Shown in pieces: positions 45,514 to 57,736 of a DNA stretch of 64,000 nt (its first letter is position 1; the number at the start of each line of letters is the position of its first letter). The stretch is from Mesodorylaimus sp. YZB2_4 (taxonomy: Eukaryota > Nematoda > Enoplea > Dorylaimida > Dorylaimidae), in contig JASANH010000339.1 in assembly GCA_030248295.1 (NCBI GenBank), positions 248,001 to 312,000 on the forward strand, written 5' to 3'. Below the pieces are notes generated by a model, which did no database searches, had not been told where the DNA came from, and worked only from the letters and a program-made list of their open reading frames with translations. Position numbers and translations under genes: made by a program.

Positions 45514-48307
45514 CGGTTCGAAATTTGAAAACCGGCTTAGCGCGCATTGTTGAAGGCGAGAAGAGGCTCATTTCGCACTGACCGAATTCACTCCAGCAAC
45601 AAAGAAATGAACGAGCTAACGAACAGGGTGGAAAAACAGCACTGCTGGCTTCTTGATCGTACACAGGAAACCCAACTGGCGCGACAAATTCCGACTAGAC
45701 TTTACTGGCTTGATTGCTAATTGCACAATTACGCCTGCCATCGTGCCATGGCAGAGTGAGAGGAGGAATGTGGCTCATTGCAACTAGACGTCGTCAATTG
45801 GCGGAAAGCCGTGCATAGCCAAAACACGTCTTGTTTCCCTTTTTGTGCACTCATACGGGTTACGAGTTCATCATCGCCAGTGCTGTTTTGGGATGAGCTA
45901 GGTCGGCTGGAAAGTGCCAGCTTCATATGGATAGAGCAATGAATGTGAAAATGGCCAATGAGGCCATTTTGAATGTAAGGTGAGTCTGAGGTCGAGGAGG
46001 ACATGGGTCTCTGAATGCACTTGACTCTCATGCCAAGAGACCCTCTTTTCTTGGCAATCATTGACGAAAATGAGTGTCTCTCAGACGTCAGCAGCACTCC
46101 GAATCAATGCCAGCAAGCCTATCCTTTCAATTAGACTGCCAAACTTTTAGATGGCTCCAATTGACTGGTGGTAGTCCGCTGCATCAGCGCAGACCCGATG
46201 TTGTACATTATTCAGTACAACAGAGCCCGTCTTCCCCATTTTCGACTTACAATCAGCGCGGTCATGTCGGCGTGATGAGCGCGAGTAAGTAACAATGGTC
46301 CCATAAGTTGCATCCTCCTTTTTTAGTGAATTCACTTTTTTAAGACTTCTGCGCTAACGGATCCTCCTCGGCCACAGAGGGTTACAAGTCTTGTCTGACG
46401 ACGAGAATGCGAGATTTCTCAAATGGAAATGGAGTAGAAGAAAGTTCGTACAGGTGAGGGCTCACTCGACCAACAGTCCACAGGGTCACATGTGTTAATA
46501 AAAGAGTTATGGGCTGACCATGGCAGGTCCTAGACGGGTCCCAGCGCGTGTTGGATGTGGGGTTGGCCAGCTGGTATAAGGATGGTATAATTTTCATATC
46601 AATGCAGGAACCAGTTTCACAAGGGACCTCCAAACCGTTTTCCCCACACTTGGCTAGCATTCATGAAAATGTTTAGCAAAGTGCTAATGCGGAACACACA
46701 ATTTCGCTCTGAACTTTTCTATGAGCACATTCTCCGGGTGCATTCTGGTGTGAGGGACAGAAGGGAGGTCTTTCCAACTGGTGTATTAGACCTCGGTTCC
46801 TGATTCCCTGTAGACCCCTTCCTTCGAAGGCATCCCTTGAGGTGGGCAATGCCAGGGACGGCCTTACTGCTGCGTAGAAGACCATGCAGAGAGTCTGGCC
46901 CGCAACTTCCCGAGCCTGAGCTGGATGACACCCGTCAGGGTGATGTTTCAGCCACGGCACCAAGTCGGAAGACTTAGTTTTCGGCTGTTATGACCCAGTT
47001 CAATGGCTCCACCCATTTGCCACTCGCCATCCCAGCTCCCTCTAATAACAAACTGCCGAGCCCCCAAACAGGGTCGTTGACTCAAGCAACGATTGAGGCA
47101 CCACGACTCCAACTGATCTCTTATGGCTCTAATACAGACCTTCTGTCAAATATTTCAGTGACCTCCTGGAGTGGACGGTGGAGAAACCACGCATTGAAAG
47201 AATCCAGCCAACCCTCTGGCCCCCTCTCGTCCAGCCGAACGAAGTGGCCGTGTTCAAACCTTGCGTCATGTTAATGTCGGCCTGAGTCCTCCTTCCTGTC
47301 GAGTCTACTTTAGGTTAGGACCCCTACAATTTCAGTGCACCTGTGTAAACCGTGAACGTGTTCGAAGACGAGCGTCTCGTTGTTGTGTACCACTAGAACC
47401 ATGCTTCCGTTGTAACTCAGTCTGTCATTTTCGTGCACTCATTGGTGTTTAGAAATGTTGTTCAGTAACCAACTTTTCTGGCAAGCATAATGACTTCTCG
47501 ACTGGCGTGTGCTACAGGCTATGGCCCTACATCGGAGAAGATACGGGGAGCGGATGGTCTCAAAAACACTCCAGGCAGGCCTCCTGGTCGTAGGAGCCAG
47601 AAACATCAACTTGACGGGCTGGAGATCGGATACACTCTATCAGCTGGCCAACGAAGACAAACCAATGCATTGCTCCGTGTGTAAGGCGGCCAGTTCGGAC
47701 AACCAGATACACAACCTTCTCCACAGGTCAAACCATCATAGCACGGCCGAGGCTACCAGGTTTCCTTCCCACTACTGACTTCTAGTCATCTTTCCTCCAT
47801 CGGTTACTGTCATGTAGCCGAGGATATGCACCGCCAGCGAGTCACAAAGGTCAACGAGCTGGGAGACCCCTGCAGTTGCTGCGTTGGCCGCAGCTCGCGA
47901 CACTGCGAGTGCTGTACCCGCTTTGCACTGGCAGTTTGAAGCCTCGTTAGCCACCCCGGGAAGACAGTCTAGCGCCCTTTCTAGCTGGCTTCCGAAAAAA
48001 GCTGCACCCGCGCACTGTCTAACGAGGCCTCACTTCTAGTACGACTTCGGACTGACGACAACTGCTCGGAGATGACATCAATTTGAAATTTCACACTAAA
48101 CGAAGGACCACAAGTATTCAACCATAATAATCGAATACAAGCGTGCTCTCTATCTATCTACCAAATCTAACCACCGAGCTTTCCATGTCACGGACTGCCA
48201 CAATACTTTTCTCAACACACACAAAGCCTTCTACTGGTCGCAATGCACCACTCAAACTATCCTTCATTTGAAAATCCTACCATCTTCTTTGTCAACGAAA
48301 CCCGTTT
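45514..48307. other. gene-poor stretch with scattered repeat fragments
   Basis: Holds a family-D repeat fragment on the minus strand at about 46800-46985 (GGCTGAAACATCACCCTGAC on that strand). The rest shows no supportable gene; frames at 47.5-47.8 kb are short and featureless. Confidence 0.4.
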
Positions 48308-51246
48308 TCAGGGCGCAGGGGACAAAGCCGCGACGCCAGGCAGTTCTTTGCCTTCCAACAGTTCCAGACTTGCGCCGCCACCAGTCGACACGTGCGACAC
48401 TTTCTGTTCCGTTCCAAACTTGGCGCAAGCAGTAGCCGTATCACCGCCGCCTACAGAGGAAAAATTTCCGCTTAAATTTCAGCTCAGCATTCACCCAATC
48501 ATTACCAATAATCGTAGAAGCACCAGCAGCCGTGGCCGCCACAACGGCGTCCATCACTCGTTTAGTGCCATTGGCGAAATTCGGGAATTCGAACACGCCA
48601 ACGGGTCTAAAATAGGCACGTACGATAAAGTCACTTTTAGACAGCACACAGAGTAATTTACCCATTCCACACGATCGTCTTGGCTCGGGCCACCGCCTGC
48701 GCAAACTGTTCACTCGTTTGCGGCCCAACATCTAGTCCCTAAAATTTGACGAGAATGCAAAGCCTCAAGTTGACACTAGAACATGACTTACCATCCAATC
48801 ATCCGGTATGCCTTCTGCGACAGACACCACCTTGCCGACCTCCGCGTCTTCACCAAATTTCGATCCAGGGACAAAATCGATCGGCAAATGTATCTTGACA
48901 TTATTAGCCGCAGCCTTGTCCATTAGTTCCTCCACGATTTTCGCCCCTTCCTCGTCAAAAAGACTTTTTCCGATCTGACAACAAAAAACATTGCCCTACA
49001 GCTAATATATAAGCAACAAAGACCAGAACAAACCTTCATTTTATGCAAAACTTTCGTGAAAGTGAAAGCCATTCCACCACCGATAATCATTTCGTTGACT
49101 TTATCCAACAAATTTTTAATCAATTGAATTTTATCCGCCACTTTAGCTCCGCCCAAAATGGCCAAGAAAGGACGTTCTGGATTCTCCAACGCTTTCGCGA
49201 AGTATTTTAGTTCTTTATTCAATAGAAAACCAGCGGCTCGTTTCTCCAAGCACACGCCGACCATAGAGCTAAAAAAATAAAAAATATATCCATTTTTCAA
49301 ATACCAGAAGCATCGTTTACCTGTGTGCTCGATGAGCCGTTCCGAAAGCATCGTTCACATAAACATCGCCCAATTTGGTTAGCGATTCGCGAAATTTAGC
49401 AACGCTTTCTTTTTCCGCTTTAATTTTTTCCCCGTTCGGTCCCACACCTTTGCCTTCTTCCTCGACATGAAAACGAAGATTTTCCAACAAGATCACCGAG
49501 CCAGGATTCGGATTTGCGCATGCAGCTTCAACATCTGCTCCGACGCAATCGTTCAAAAATGTGATATCTCTGAAAACTTAAATCCATTACATCTGAGCAG
49601 CCGGACTGTGATTAAACAAGTGTTTAACAGTTGGCCAAATTTCCATCATTCTCAAAATGATTGCCTGATGACACCAGATGACACACACCATTCAGAAACA
49701 CGATGTTAATCCATCGTTCTGCTAGCTAAAAGGATTGCAGGTTTTGAATTCACGCCAATTTTCGTCCTGCTAAACCAAGTGTACGCATGGATCGACAAGG
49801 GGGAACCGAAAAGGCTTCTCCGCTGTCTCCAGCAGCAGCTGAATCCGTGGGTAGACTACCAATGGATAATGGTAGGGGTATGGTTTTTGGTGAAGTATAG
49901 GTACTACCATGGTAAAACCACGGGTTTTACCATGGTAGTACCCGTGGTGAAACAGTCCCCAGGAGCGATCGGTCCATGGCTACCTTAGATCAGTCCGTGT
50001 GCACAATTCATTAATACATATCCCTGCATAGTTTTGCAATGCAAAAATTGGCGGGAACTCAAAAACTGTGCGCGGTCTTCGAGTTAGCGAAACGATGGAT
50101 GCTGTGTGGTGCTCACACGATCATGTCGTGCAAGACAATTTGAACGAGCTTAACTAGGTCACCATTTTGACCACAGAAAGTAAAACTCTAACCCATACCT
50201 CTTCAGCCTATCCTTCAACACGTCAACGACTGGTTTCAAGGAATATTTTTCGATCCTCTGACCATCAGGTCGTCCCAAATGACTCATCAAAATGACGGCT
50301 TTCGCTCCGTGTGATAAAGCATGTTCGATCGTTCTCAACGATTCGTCGATTCTGCAAAAAAATACCAATTGCGTAGGGCCAATAAAGCCACCTTAAATAA
50401 GAGACTCTTTCAAAAGCTGTAAGCCTGGTCGTGGCCCAGCGTCTGCCTCTCACGCTGGGTGCGCACTTACACTTAGAGGGGAGGTTTCGACTCCCGCCTC
50501 GGTAAAAGCTGAATGTCAAATATGTGCTGCGTAGCCCTCGAGTGCGCTGTATGGTGCTTGACTAGGGATAGAGTATGACACGACATGACATGAAACCAGG
50601 GACTCATACAAGGCGTTTCCCTCACTCACGAGAAGGCTCATTGCTCGAGCTATAGTAAGTATGCGCTAGCCAGGGGCAGCAATGTTCAGAATGCATAAGT
50701 GCAATGCCCTGGTGCCCGATGGGGTCAGAGGAGAGCGAGCAGTCAGCCACTCCTCCTCTCCTTCGCTGTGGTCCTTATGCAAAACCAGGGATTCCCTGTA
50801 GTTGTTGCAGGCTATATCAAAGATTCCTGGGCGACAGAAATTCAATTTCTTTTAAACAAGAGCCTGTGAGAGCCAGAATTTGCCGCGTGACCCCACAGTG
50901 CGTTGAAAGGGATAGCTGTTCGAAGAGTATGAAGTCCTTCGACTATGCCATATCTCCAAACCCTCTGAGCACGACCCATTTTCGAGGGATTGGTTGAAGT
51001 GAGTACTCCCCAGACAAATCCACTTTGCACAACTTACCGCTGCGTGTTCGTGATCTTGCCATCTTTCATTGGAACGTTGAAATCCACTCTAAAATCAGAA
51101 AGGATTCCCAAAAGTGAAGTAAGTGTATGCCCTAATGCAATTCAAAAATTTCAAAACAAATGAAACTTAATCCAGGATGCTTACCTTATCAAAACACGTT
51201 TTCCATTCAAATCGACTTGATCGATGGACAATTTATTAAATGCCAT
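48308..51246 (-). CDS. PGK: phosphoglycerate kinase
   Basis: Cytosolic glycolytic enzyme that transfers phosphate from 1,3-bisphosphoglycerate to ADP. Nine exons on the minus strand (51246-51185, 51088-51038, 50351-50199, 49569-49321, 49268-49034, 48974-48792, 48738-48662, 48606-48506, 48450-48308) join in phase to 417 aa, exactly the usual PGK length. Family motifs follow in order: [10 protein letters not shown] (substrate-binding Asp and Asn), [73 protein letters not shown] and [19 protein letters not shown]. All are intact, so an active enzyme is expected. The intron between exons 3 and 4 contains a 20-bp hairpin, and the one between exons 2 and 3 a family-A SINE. The start [10 protein letters not shown] fits the family; an upstream open stretch has no Met with family support. 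Confidence 0.98.
49900..49942. repeat. perfect 20-bp hairpin with 3-bp loop in PGK intron
   Basis: The arms 49900-49919 and 49923-49942 (starting GGTACTACCATGGTAAAAC) are perfect inverted copies around ACG. Each arm also contains the small palindrome TACCATGGTA. Confidence 0.93.
50428..50593 (+). mobile_element. SINE family A copy in PGK intron
   Basis: The head is GTCGTGGCCCAGCGTCTGCC, with a small internal deletion relative to other copies. The B box is GTTTCGACTCCCGCC and the body ends CCCTCGAGTGCGC, with an ATGAC-type tail. It keeps the CACTTAGAGGGGAGG stretch that is the empty-site equivalent of the MITE insertion at 6.57 kb. Confidence 0.83.
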
Positions 51247-51747
51247 TCTTGCAACAGTCGATGCAAAACGCGAAATCAATCGAGCCGGAGAAATGGCGAA
51301 TGTTCGAAGAATGTTTGCACGGCGGTCTTGCTCGCAGCGCAATAAACAAGGCCCCACAATTCGATGTGTACGTACGTGAGTTGGGCCTAGTCCGGGAGAG
51401 CGCACACTCGAAAGACGGCGAAGTAGAAATGAAGTAGGAAGACCTTCACTGCAAAATTAAAACAAATTATTGAAACAGTATTAATGCAGCCATGATTTAC
51501 AAGATACAGAAATTGGGCCAAAAGGCCATTCTTTCTTTCCAAACGCGTCACTAATCATTACTAAATTTTACTTATATCCAATCCACTCCTTTAGCCTGTA
51601 CCTATCATCAAAAACCTACATTTTTCGGACAGAAACGTAATCTATCATTTGTAAAGAAAAAACAGCGGGCCTACGATAACACGGCTTCACGAAATCGCCC
51701 AAAAATGTTAGCCGATCGCATACGAATATTCCTAAGCTAATCTTCGA
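51247..51747. other. intergenic, nothing recognised
   Basis: Sequence upstream of PGK, AT-rich towards 51.5-51.7 kb. It must hold the PGK promoter, but no motif can be named. Confidence 0.4.
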
Positions 51748-52509
51748 TCAATGTTTTGACGTCCCGCCGTGCTTCTTGTCGGCTGCCTTCGGAGCAGGCT
51801 TTTCGGCGACACGAGCAGGTTGATCTAAAAGATATGACATTGTATAAAAGGCTTGTTCGACTGGCCAATGAGAGCACCTCGACAGCAGAGGCGGAGTAAC
51901 ACCAGAAAAATGTGATTGCAGTTCACGATGCATTAAAGATGGAACCTGGGCTAAAAGCCCTGTTCTGAATCTCCTTATGGGGTCTGAATATGCTGTGTAA
52001 GTCTTTCACAGACGTGTCCGATGGACTGTGTCATAGGCTGAGAAGATAATCTTAAGGGCTTCTGGAGTCGGTTTTTTCTAAGGTCTCATCCTAGCAAAAT
52101 TGAAGAAAAAACTGTCCCAGAGACAAGGACCAAACTAATTTAAATTGGACCAAACAAATTGCCTGCGACAAATGTAAGCCCCTCGCCAGTCTGGAAGTTT
52201 TCTGTATGAGCTAAAAGTGCAGCACTGTAGACCCGTCTCGTCTCTAATCTCTCTCTAATCCGTCTCTAATCATAAGGGCCGCATATGCACAGTAAGTAGC
52301 CTGGTACATAAACATCGGTTAATTTACAAACCTCAAAATGGCGTACAACAGGAAATACCAAGTACAAAAATGACAACAAATGAAAAGAACTTACGTTTCG
52401 CGTTCCAAACTTTTCCGCTGACGTAAACGCCGGCAAAATACCAAAGTGCCCGCGAATGCACAAGTTCCATGGCCAAAGGGATGAAACTGCCTGGATTTAT
52501 GGCGGCCAT
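51748..52509 (-). CDS. 63-aa membrane protein, unknown
   Basis: I do not recognise this small gene. Two exons (52509-52395 and 51824-51748) join at a consensus donor (GCGAAAC|GTAAGT) and acceptor (ATCTTTTAG), giving 63 aa. The N-terminal half contains one hydrophobic helix (FIPLAMELVHSRALWYFAG). The C-terminal half is basic, Ala/Pro/Lys-rich and ends DKKHGGTSKH. The size and plan (one membrane span, positive tail) are those of small mitochondrial inner-membrane subunits or small tail-anchored proteins, but no family motif confirms this. The in-frame upstream Met codon 12 residues earlier is possible; the chosen Met is followed at once by the hydrophobic part. Confidence 0.5.
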
Positions 52510-53119
52510 TATCGAAAGGTAATTTTTGTTCACAAAATTTTGCAAATGAATCGATTACTAACGAGCTAATCGATGCAAAAAAATCGAGAGGAAATCGAAG
52601 CTGTTGTCATACTGTAGTCGTTACGCGCACACATTTTGCCAGGGTTGTGATGCGCAGGCACTAGATCTTATAACATTTTATGCGAAGAAGTGTCTCGTTT
52701 TAAATTTAATCTTGTTCACTGCAAAGATTTTTTAGGCGGAAATGCCTCATTGGTTTCGAAAGAATTGAAAAAAATTTTATTTGATTATCATTTTTTTTTC
52801 GCAAAATACAAAGAAGACACACAAAAGATGGCTTGTGTGACGCTCAGGTATCGTGCAGTTGCTTTGGTGTAGAACAGTTCGTTGGATGTTCACAAAGTAA
52901 AAAGGATGTGTTCTGCTTCAGTATTTCTAATCTGCGAGCGCAATGATAATGTCGAGACAAAATGTTGGACAACGAACACAATTTTCGCATGACTTTTCTT
53001 TAAACTTTGCGGAAATATCGCAAAACATCCCAAATTTTAAACTTATGATTCTATAAAATAATTTTTTTAACGGGCCATGGTGCAAGGACAATTAGAACAG
53101 TCAAGACGTACAGTAAGTG
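52510..53119. other. intergenic AT-rich region
   Basis: AT-rich DNA between the 63-aa gene and the DEG/ENaC stop codon. No gene is supported. Confidence 0.4.
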
Positions 53120-54776
53120 TCAATACAGATGAGCATCATGAGCCACATCAGTCCAGGCCCCATTTTGGGTCGTGTGGTTGCCATGAGCAGTCCTGTGCGG
53201 CCCATTTTGTTGTCTCGCCGCCTCCGTATCGAAAGCTGATTGAAATGACCAATTTTGGGCACCGACAGGTATAGCGTATACTGTAGATGCTAAGCCGTAT
53301 CGAACCACAGGGTCGTTTTCTGTTTTCCTCCGATCACTGTCGCGACTATCCTTCGGCTCCGATGGACGTCGGAAGGCAATGAGCTCAAAGTAGCAGAATT
53401 CGGCAATGAAATGAATCAATTGAAGAAGACTGACCACGCTGGCACCAAGCCAAAGTCCTAGCTGTCCTAAAACCGAGATGAAAATGCATACTCAGATTTC
53501 GATCACTCAAAGACTACTTGCCTCCGATGTTACTGATAAAAGTTTCCCACGAATAAGTTTGCACTTCTTCGATAAACGTCTCTCCGAAACGCACTTGATA
53601 TGATAAGACACAAGTGATATCAGCTCCGGGATTGCCCGTTATCAGATACCTTTGGGCGATGGGAATAACCGTAGTTTCGTAGACCCATTCTTCGCATAAG
53701 GGTTCGCAAGCTTTGGCGCACTTGACAAACACCTTGTCATCGGACTCGAGGCAAGTGCTAGTGTTCAAAATTGGATCAAGTGTCAAACTGGTACAATATG
53801 GTAAATTTGGATAGATCGCCCGATTCGATCGTCCAATCGAATTAGTTTCATTATCGAACACGAATTTATTCCTTTCAATACTCAAATATTTGCATTTTTG
53901 GCACTTGGATTTAAATGTTTCATCGCATCGAAAATAGCACATTTGTTGCGAATACGCTTCATCTTTCACTTTTTTCTCACTCGCGCAAGGTCTGTCTGGC
54001 TTATTCAATCGTATATAATTGGTTGGTTTTATGCGGACCACATAGGACGTATTGCGATTGAGGAGTATGGGATCGTAAGCGAAGAAGTCATACTGGGGTC
54101 TGAACGATACGTACATGGCATCGGAGGCGAAAGAGCCGATATAGCTGGGCACAAGTGCCGAGTATCGAGCATCGGGCTTGATCTCGGTGTAACTGAATCT
54201 AGGAGGCAACTGTATGAGTAAGTCGGATGTGGCAGGCACGGCCCTCCATTGGATGCACACTCCCGATGCCAGCACTTGTTTCTGGTGAGTATCGCATTGC
54301 TCACATTTCGATACGATCAAATGATTGTCGGCAATGGTCGTAAAAAAATCTAAATAACTTTTTATACTGTTATTTCTTAGAAAATCATCAAAATCTGTTC
54401 TTATTCGATCCAATTTTGGTAATACTGGTCTTTTTTCCGTTTGATCGAGTCGAATTCTTTTTAATAGAGATAAAGCATAAACTAAAATTGGTTTAGGTAT
54501 TTTCATTTCGGCCACTTTTGTTTCATTAATCCATTCTTGTGGACAAAATATCATTTTAGGATAAGGATATTGAGCTAGATATTTTTGTCGGACTTGAGTC
54601 GCAGTTGGATGGTCAAAATATTCTTTTAAAAGTTCATACATTTCAAAAATCATCATTCCTAAACATGAGAGTACAAAAATGACCCAAAGACATCGCGCCC
54701 ATAAATAATCGATTCTCAAAAAATCTTTTATTCCGTGAATTGTTGTATTTTCGGCGAAATGACGAAGACGATCCAT
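53120..54776 (-). CDS. DEG/ENaC-family sodium channel subunit
   Basis: Two exons (54776-53522 and 53466-53120) give 533 aa. The protein has the two-membrane-pass plan of degenerin/epithelial sodium channels. The N-terminal gating motif is IHG (ENTTIHGIKDF). TM1 is CLWVIFVLSCLGMMIFEMY. A long extracellular loop with many cysteines follows (CEQCDTH, CRYFRC-like CYFRCDETFKSKCQKCKY, CAKACEPLCEEW). TM2 carries the selectivity G-A-S triplet (LGLWLGASVVSLLQLIHF). The large first exon spans everything up to TM2. The intron uses a GC donor (GGAG|GCAAGT) with acceptor GGTTTTAG. The cytosolic tail is about 85 residues, rich in charged residues then Gln/Asn/His. Such channels act in mechanosensation, acid or peptide sensing, or osmotic transport; which one cannot be told here. 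Confidence 0.95.
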
Positions 54777-55519
54777 TTTTAGAACTGAAGCTAGCTAAAG
54801 TTGGTGCGTGAGACTGGTTCGGACGCAGGCCAGCGAACGAGTTCATCCAGCGAGACTAGAACCCTTGGTGCTGGCATTTGAATACAGGCACGAACTGGCA
54901 ATCGTCTCGGCTCGCAAGACACTCATTGTTGGATGTAGGAGCCAAGGCCAGCTATATCAATAGAAGGAAACTACCCAGGCTCTTGTGCCGTGTTTACATA
55001 TGGCTGAAAAAAGAAGCTTGGTCTCGATACCCTTGGAACTATTGACGTCAAGTTATAAAGTACCAACAGAATGAAATTCGATCCAGTCCAATGAGAGACT
55101 GATATTTTTTTCGCTCCTTCTTCGAGATTGTTCAGGAAAAACGACAAAGAGGTGCAAATTGCCCAAGATCATTTTCAGATGGCGCGTCAACGTGGCTGCT
55201 GTGATTACGATCAGAGGAGGGGAACACGATCAAGTGGATTGTGTACATTCTCCGCGGCCTTCTGAGCCCATGTCCCGATGACTCTTCCACTCCACGTTCG
55301 CCAAATGTTCCAGAGAATATTCGGTACTGAAATCCTTGGCCAATCGTAGGGCCAACTAGGATATGCCAATGGACGGTCTAACACAGGAACGAGCCAACGC
55401 AGTCCATGATAACTCTGCGTAGTTTATACGCCAGCCACAACGTAGAGGTCAAGACTCAATCCGGAGAGCAGCCGCACGAGTCGGCCGTGAAGGAGGTTCT
55501 GATGGTCCCAGACCCCGTG
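54777..55519. other. intergenic, nothing recognised
   Basis: Upstream region of the DEG/ENaC gene. No defined repeat or gene. Confidence 0.4.
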
Positions 55520-55885
55520 CAGCCCCAGATCCCCACTGGACTTCCAGCCCGTTTTGCCTGTAGCCAGCCAGAAGTCACGAGATGATAAACGGAGCCGTGA
55601 GGGAAGTGGCGGAAGCGGAACGAGTAGAGAATTAGAAAGGTTGTCCTCGAACAGCAGTCGGGAAGGACCCTCCCTTCTCGTCCAGTATCATTCTGGGAAG
55701 CCAGTGTCCAATCCAGGATGCCCTCGTGTGCAGGTGCTCCTAGTGGAGACGAACAGAGGGAACCTGCCGTGACACCTCACCTCACGACTCCGTTTATCAT
55801 ATCATGACTGCTGGCCAGCTATAGGCAAAAGGGGCTGGAAGTCCAATGGGGAACTACGGCGGCACGGGGCTCAACCCACAAAAAC
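55520..55885. mobile_element. rearranged SINE family C copy
   Basis: The first 90 bases are a minus-oriented 3' end (CTTCCAGCCCGTTTTGCC). They are followed head-on by a plus-oriented copy (GAGAATTAGAAAGG through CATGACTGCTGGCCAGC to CAACCCACAAAAACG). An inverted pair like this suggests a twin-priming-type event or a secondary rearrangement. Confidence 0.65.
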
Positions 55886-55889
55886 GCGG

Positions 55890-56250
55890 TGCTGCAGCTG
55901 CTAGGCATTCGTCTCTTCGCATTGTTTGGTAACTAGCGAGTGGCTGGGCTCGCCCCAGGGTCGATCCCCGGTGACGGTTTGCGAGCCATAAACATCCCCT
56001 GCCCTTGCACATCAAGCCTTGGGTGACTCATCCGGTACCGCCGAGGTGCTCCGAGTGGAGAGACGGAAGCCAAACGAGGAGACAGTCTCGGCTGTCGAGC
56101 ACCGACGTGGTTCACAGCCCCCCCATCGTCTGAGGAAGTCGGTTTCCTGTCCAGGATGCCCTCTTGTGAAGGTGCTCCTAGCGGAGAGACAGAGCGACCC
56201 TGCCACGAGAGCTGGTCACCTCACAGCCTTGCTTAGAAGGTTTGACTGCA
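55890..56250 (+). mobile_element. SINE family C variant
   Basis: Same head type as the 14.6-kb copy (B box GGGTCGATCCCCGG, then GCGAGCCATAAACATCCCC). The body is TTGCACATCAAGCC and AGAGCTGGTCACCTCACAGCC. It directly follows the previous element. Confidence 0.7.
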
Positions 56251-56274
56251 GGCCGGCTTGCCGACGCAAAACGG

Positions 56275-56445
56275 GCATCATGTTCATGTTTTACCACATC
56301 ATCAAACGCTTATGCGCACTCGAGGGTGAAGGGACACATTTTACACGAAATGTTTTACCGGCCCGCGAGTCGAACACTCGCCCGTAACTGCGCACCTGGC
56401 GTGAGAGGCAGACGCCTAACCCACCAGGCCACGAGGCCGGTTACT
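56275..56445 (-). mobile_element. SINE family B copy
   Basis: Read on the minus strand: CCGGCCTCGTGGCCTGGTGG, then GAGTGTTCGACTCGCGGGCC as B box, CCCTTCACCCTCGAGTGCGC, and GATGATGTGGTAAAACATGA. It is the mirror of the 2.0- and 12.8-kb copies. Confidence 0.75.
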
Positions 56446-56575
56446 GGCTGTCAAGGCACAATGACAGCAACATCGCCCGGGTCGAAGTACGACGAATACG
56501 CAAGAAGACCTAAGGCCAGTCTCGAATGATAAACGGGTGATACTGATGATATATGCAAACTGATCCAGCCGGGAG

Positions 56576-56640
56576 GTATATAAGGGGGTGTCTGCCTTCC
56601 TATAGTGGGCCGTCGGGTGCGGACGTCTAATAAACGAGTG
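56576..56640 (+). promoter_or_regulatory. TATA-box to AATAAA cassette
   Basis: GGTATATAAGGGGG is followed about 50 bases later by TCTAATAAACG. Such a close TATA and poly(A) signal pair is typical of retroviral-type LTRs. No second copy or target duplication was found, so the assignment is weak. Confidence 0.3.
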
Positions 56641-56649
56641 TGGTTACAT

Positions 56650-57736
56650 GAAGGGCTTTTGTGACCATCGGCTCCCCGGGGCTCTCCTCCAATGCACCGG
56701 GAGCCATCAAAACAGGTGCAGAGAAACTTGAGTCTTGAGCGGGGATCGATTTCGCCTGGTGCCGGGGTTTCTTTCTGTCCATGCACCACTTGTGTGCATG
56801 TAAATTGCTTGGGGTAAGGCAAAATATGACTGACTAGATAGACATCCAGTGCACTCACCTCGAAGACACAATGACCCCTAGCACTACGATACACAGAATG
56901 CCCCCGTTTAAATCATGATGAACGAGACGGCTCGTAATAGCCCTTAGTACGATACAGTAAGGACACTAGTCGATAGAGTGCTATACGAAGGCAAGGGCGC
57001 GGAGACGACCACGACACAGACTGACCATTCATGACAAATAACGGAGCACTTGCGAACGCACTGCGTCCTAAGGAGCGGGTAGCCAGGCACGGCCTTACGG
57101 CTCAGTTCCAAAATAGCACAAGAGGGTGTTGGTCTGATTCCAAAGATTAGTCATCCCAGCCCATCTTTGAATAGTCACACCCACTCCACCATACAGGTTG
57201 GCTCGAGGGACCTATTTTTATGGCCATCCTTGCCGGCCGAAGATCAGGCATTCATACAATGTGGTCTTACAAAGCATTAAAGATAGGTACGAGTTCGTGC
57301 CGCAGCAAGCCGCACTGTGAATAACCAACCCATGGTAGTATACCTGTGGAAATACATGTTGCAGGTAGGTAGTTTTTTTCAAAACCATGGACCTGAGCAA
57401 CGTGGGAGGCTTAGACGTTGCTCAGGTCTCAGGTTATTGCACGGGAGATTCAAAGAGCCTTTAGTGATTACTGCACACTGTAGTGATCATAGCGGGTGTA
57501 TGATTGGCTGCTTATTGCTACGAAACACAAGTGCTTCGGCCATAGAGACGAAAGACCCTGTAGAAGTATACATCAACTGCATTTCAGACCTCGTCCCAGA
57601 CAAGCATGGGAGATTGACATGAGAAGTGTAAAGTAATTGCAGGTTGATATTGTAGAGATGGAGAAAGAGGGTCAGTTTGTGTTATACCAGTGGTTTCGAG
57701 AGGTCTGTGCCAGAACTGCTCCCCTGGAACGACAAA
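56650..57736. other. upstream region of the mucin-like gene; contains one hairpin
   Basis: A 14-bp perfect hairpin occurs at 57390-57403 and 57415-57428 (GACCTGAGCAACGT). No gene is supported. Confidence 0.5.
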
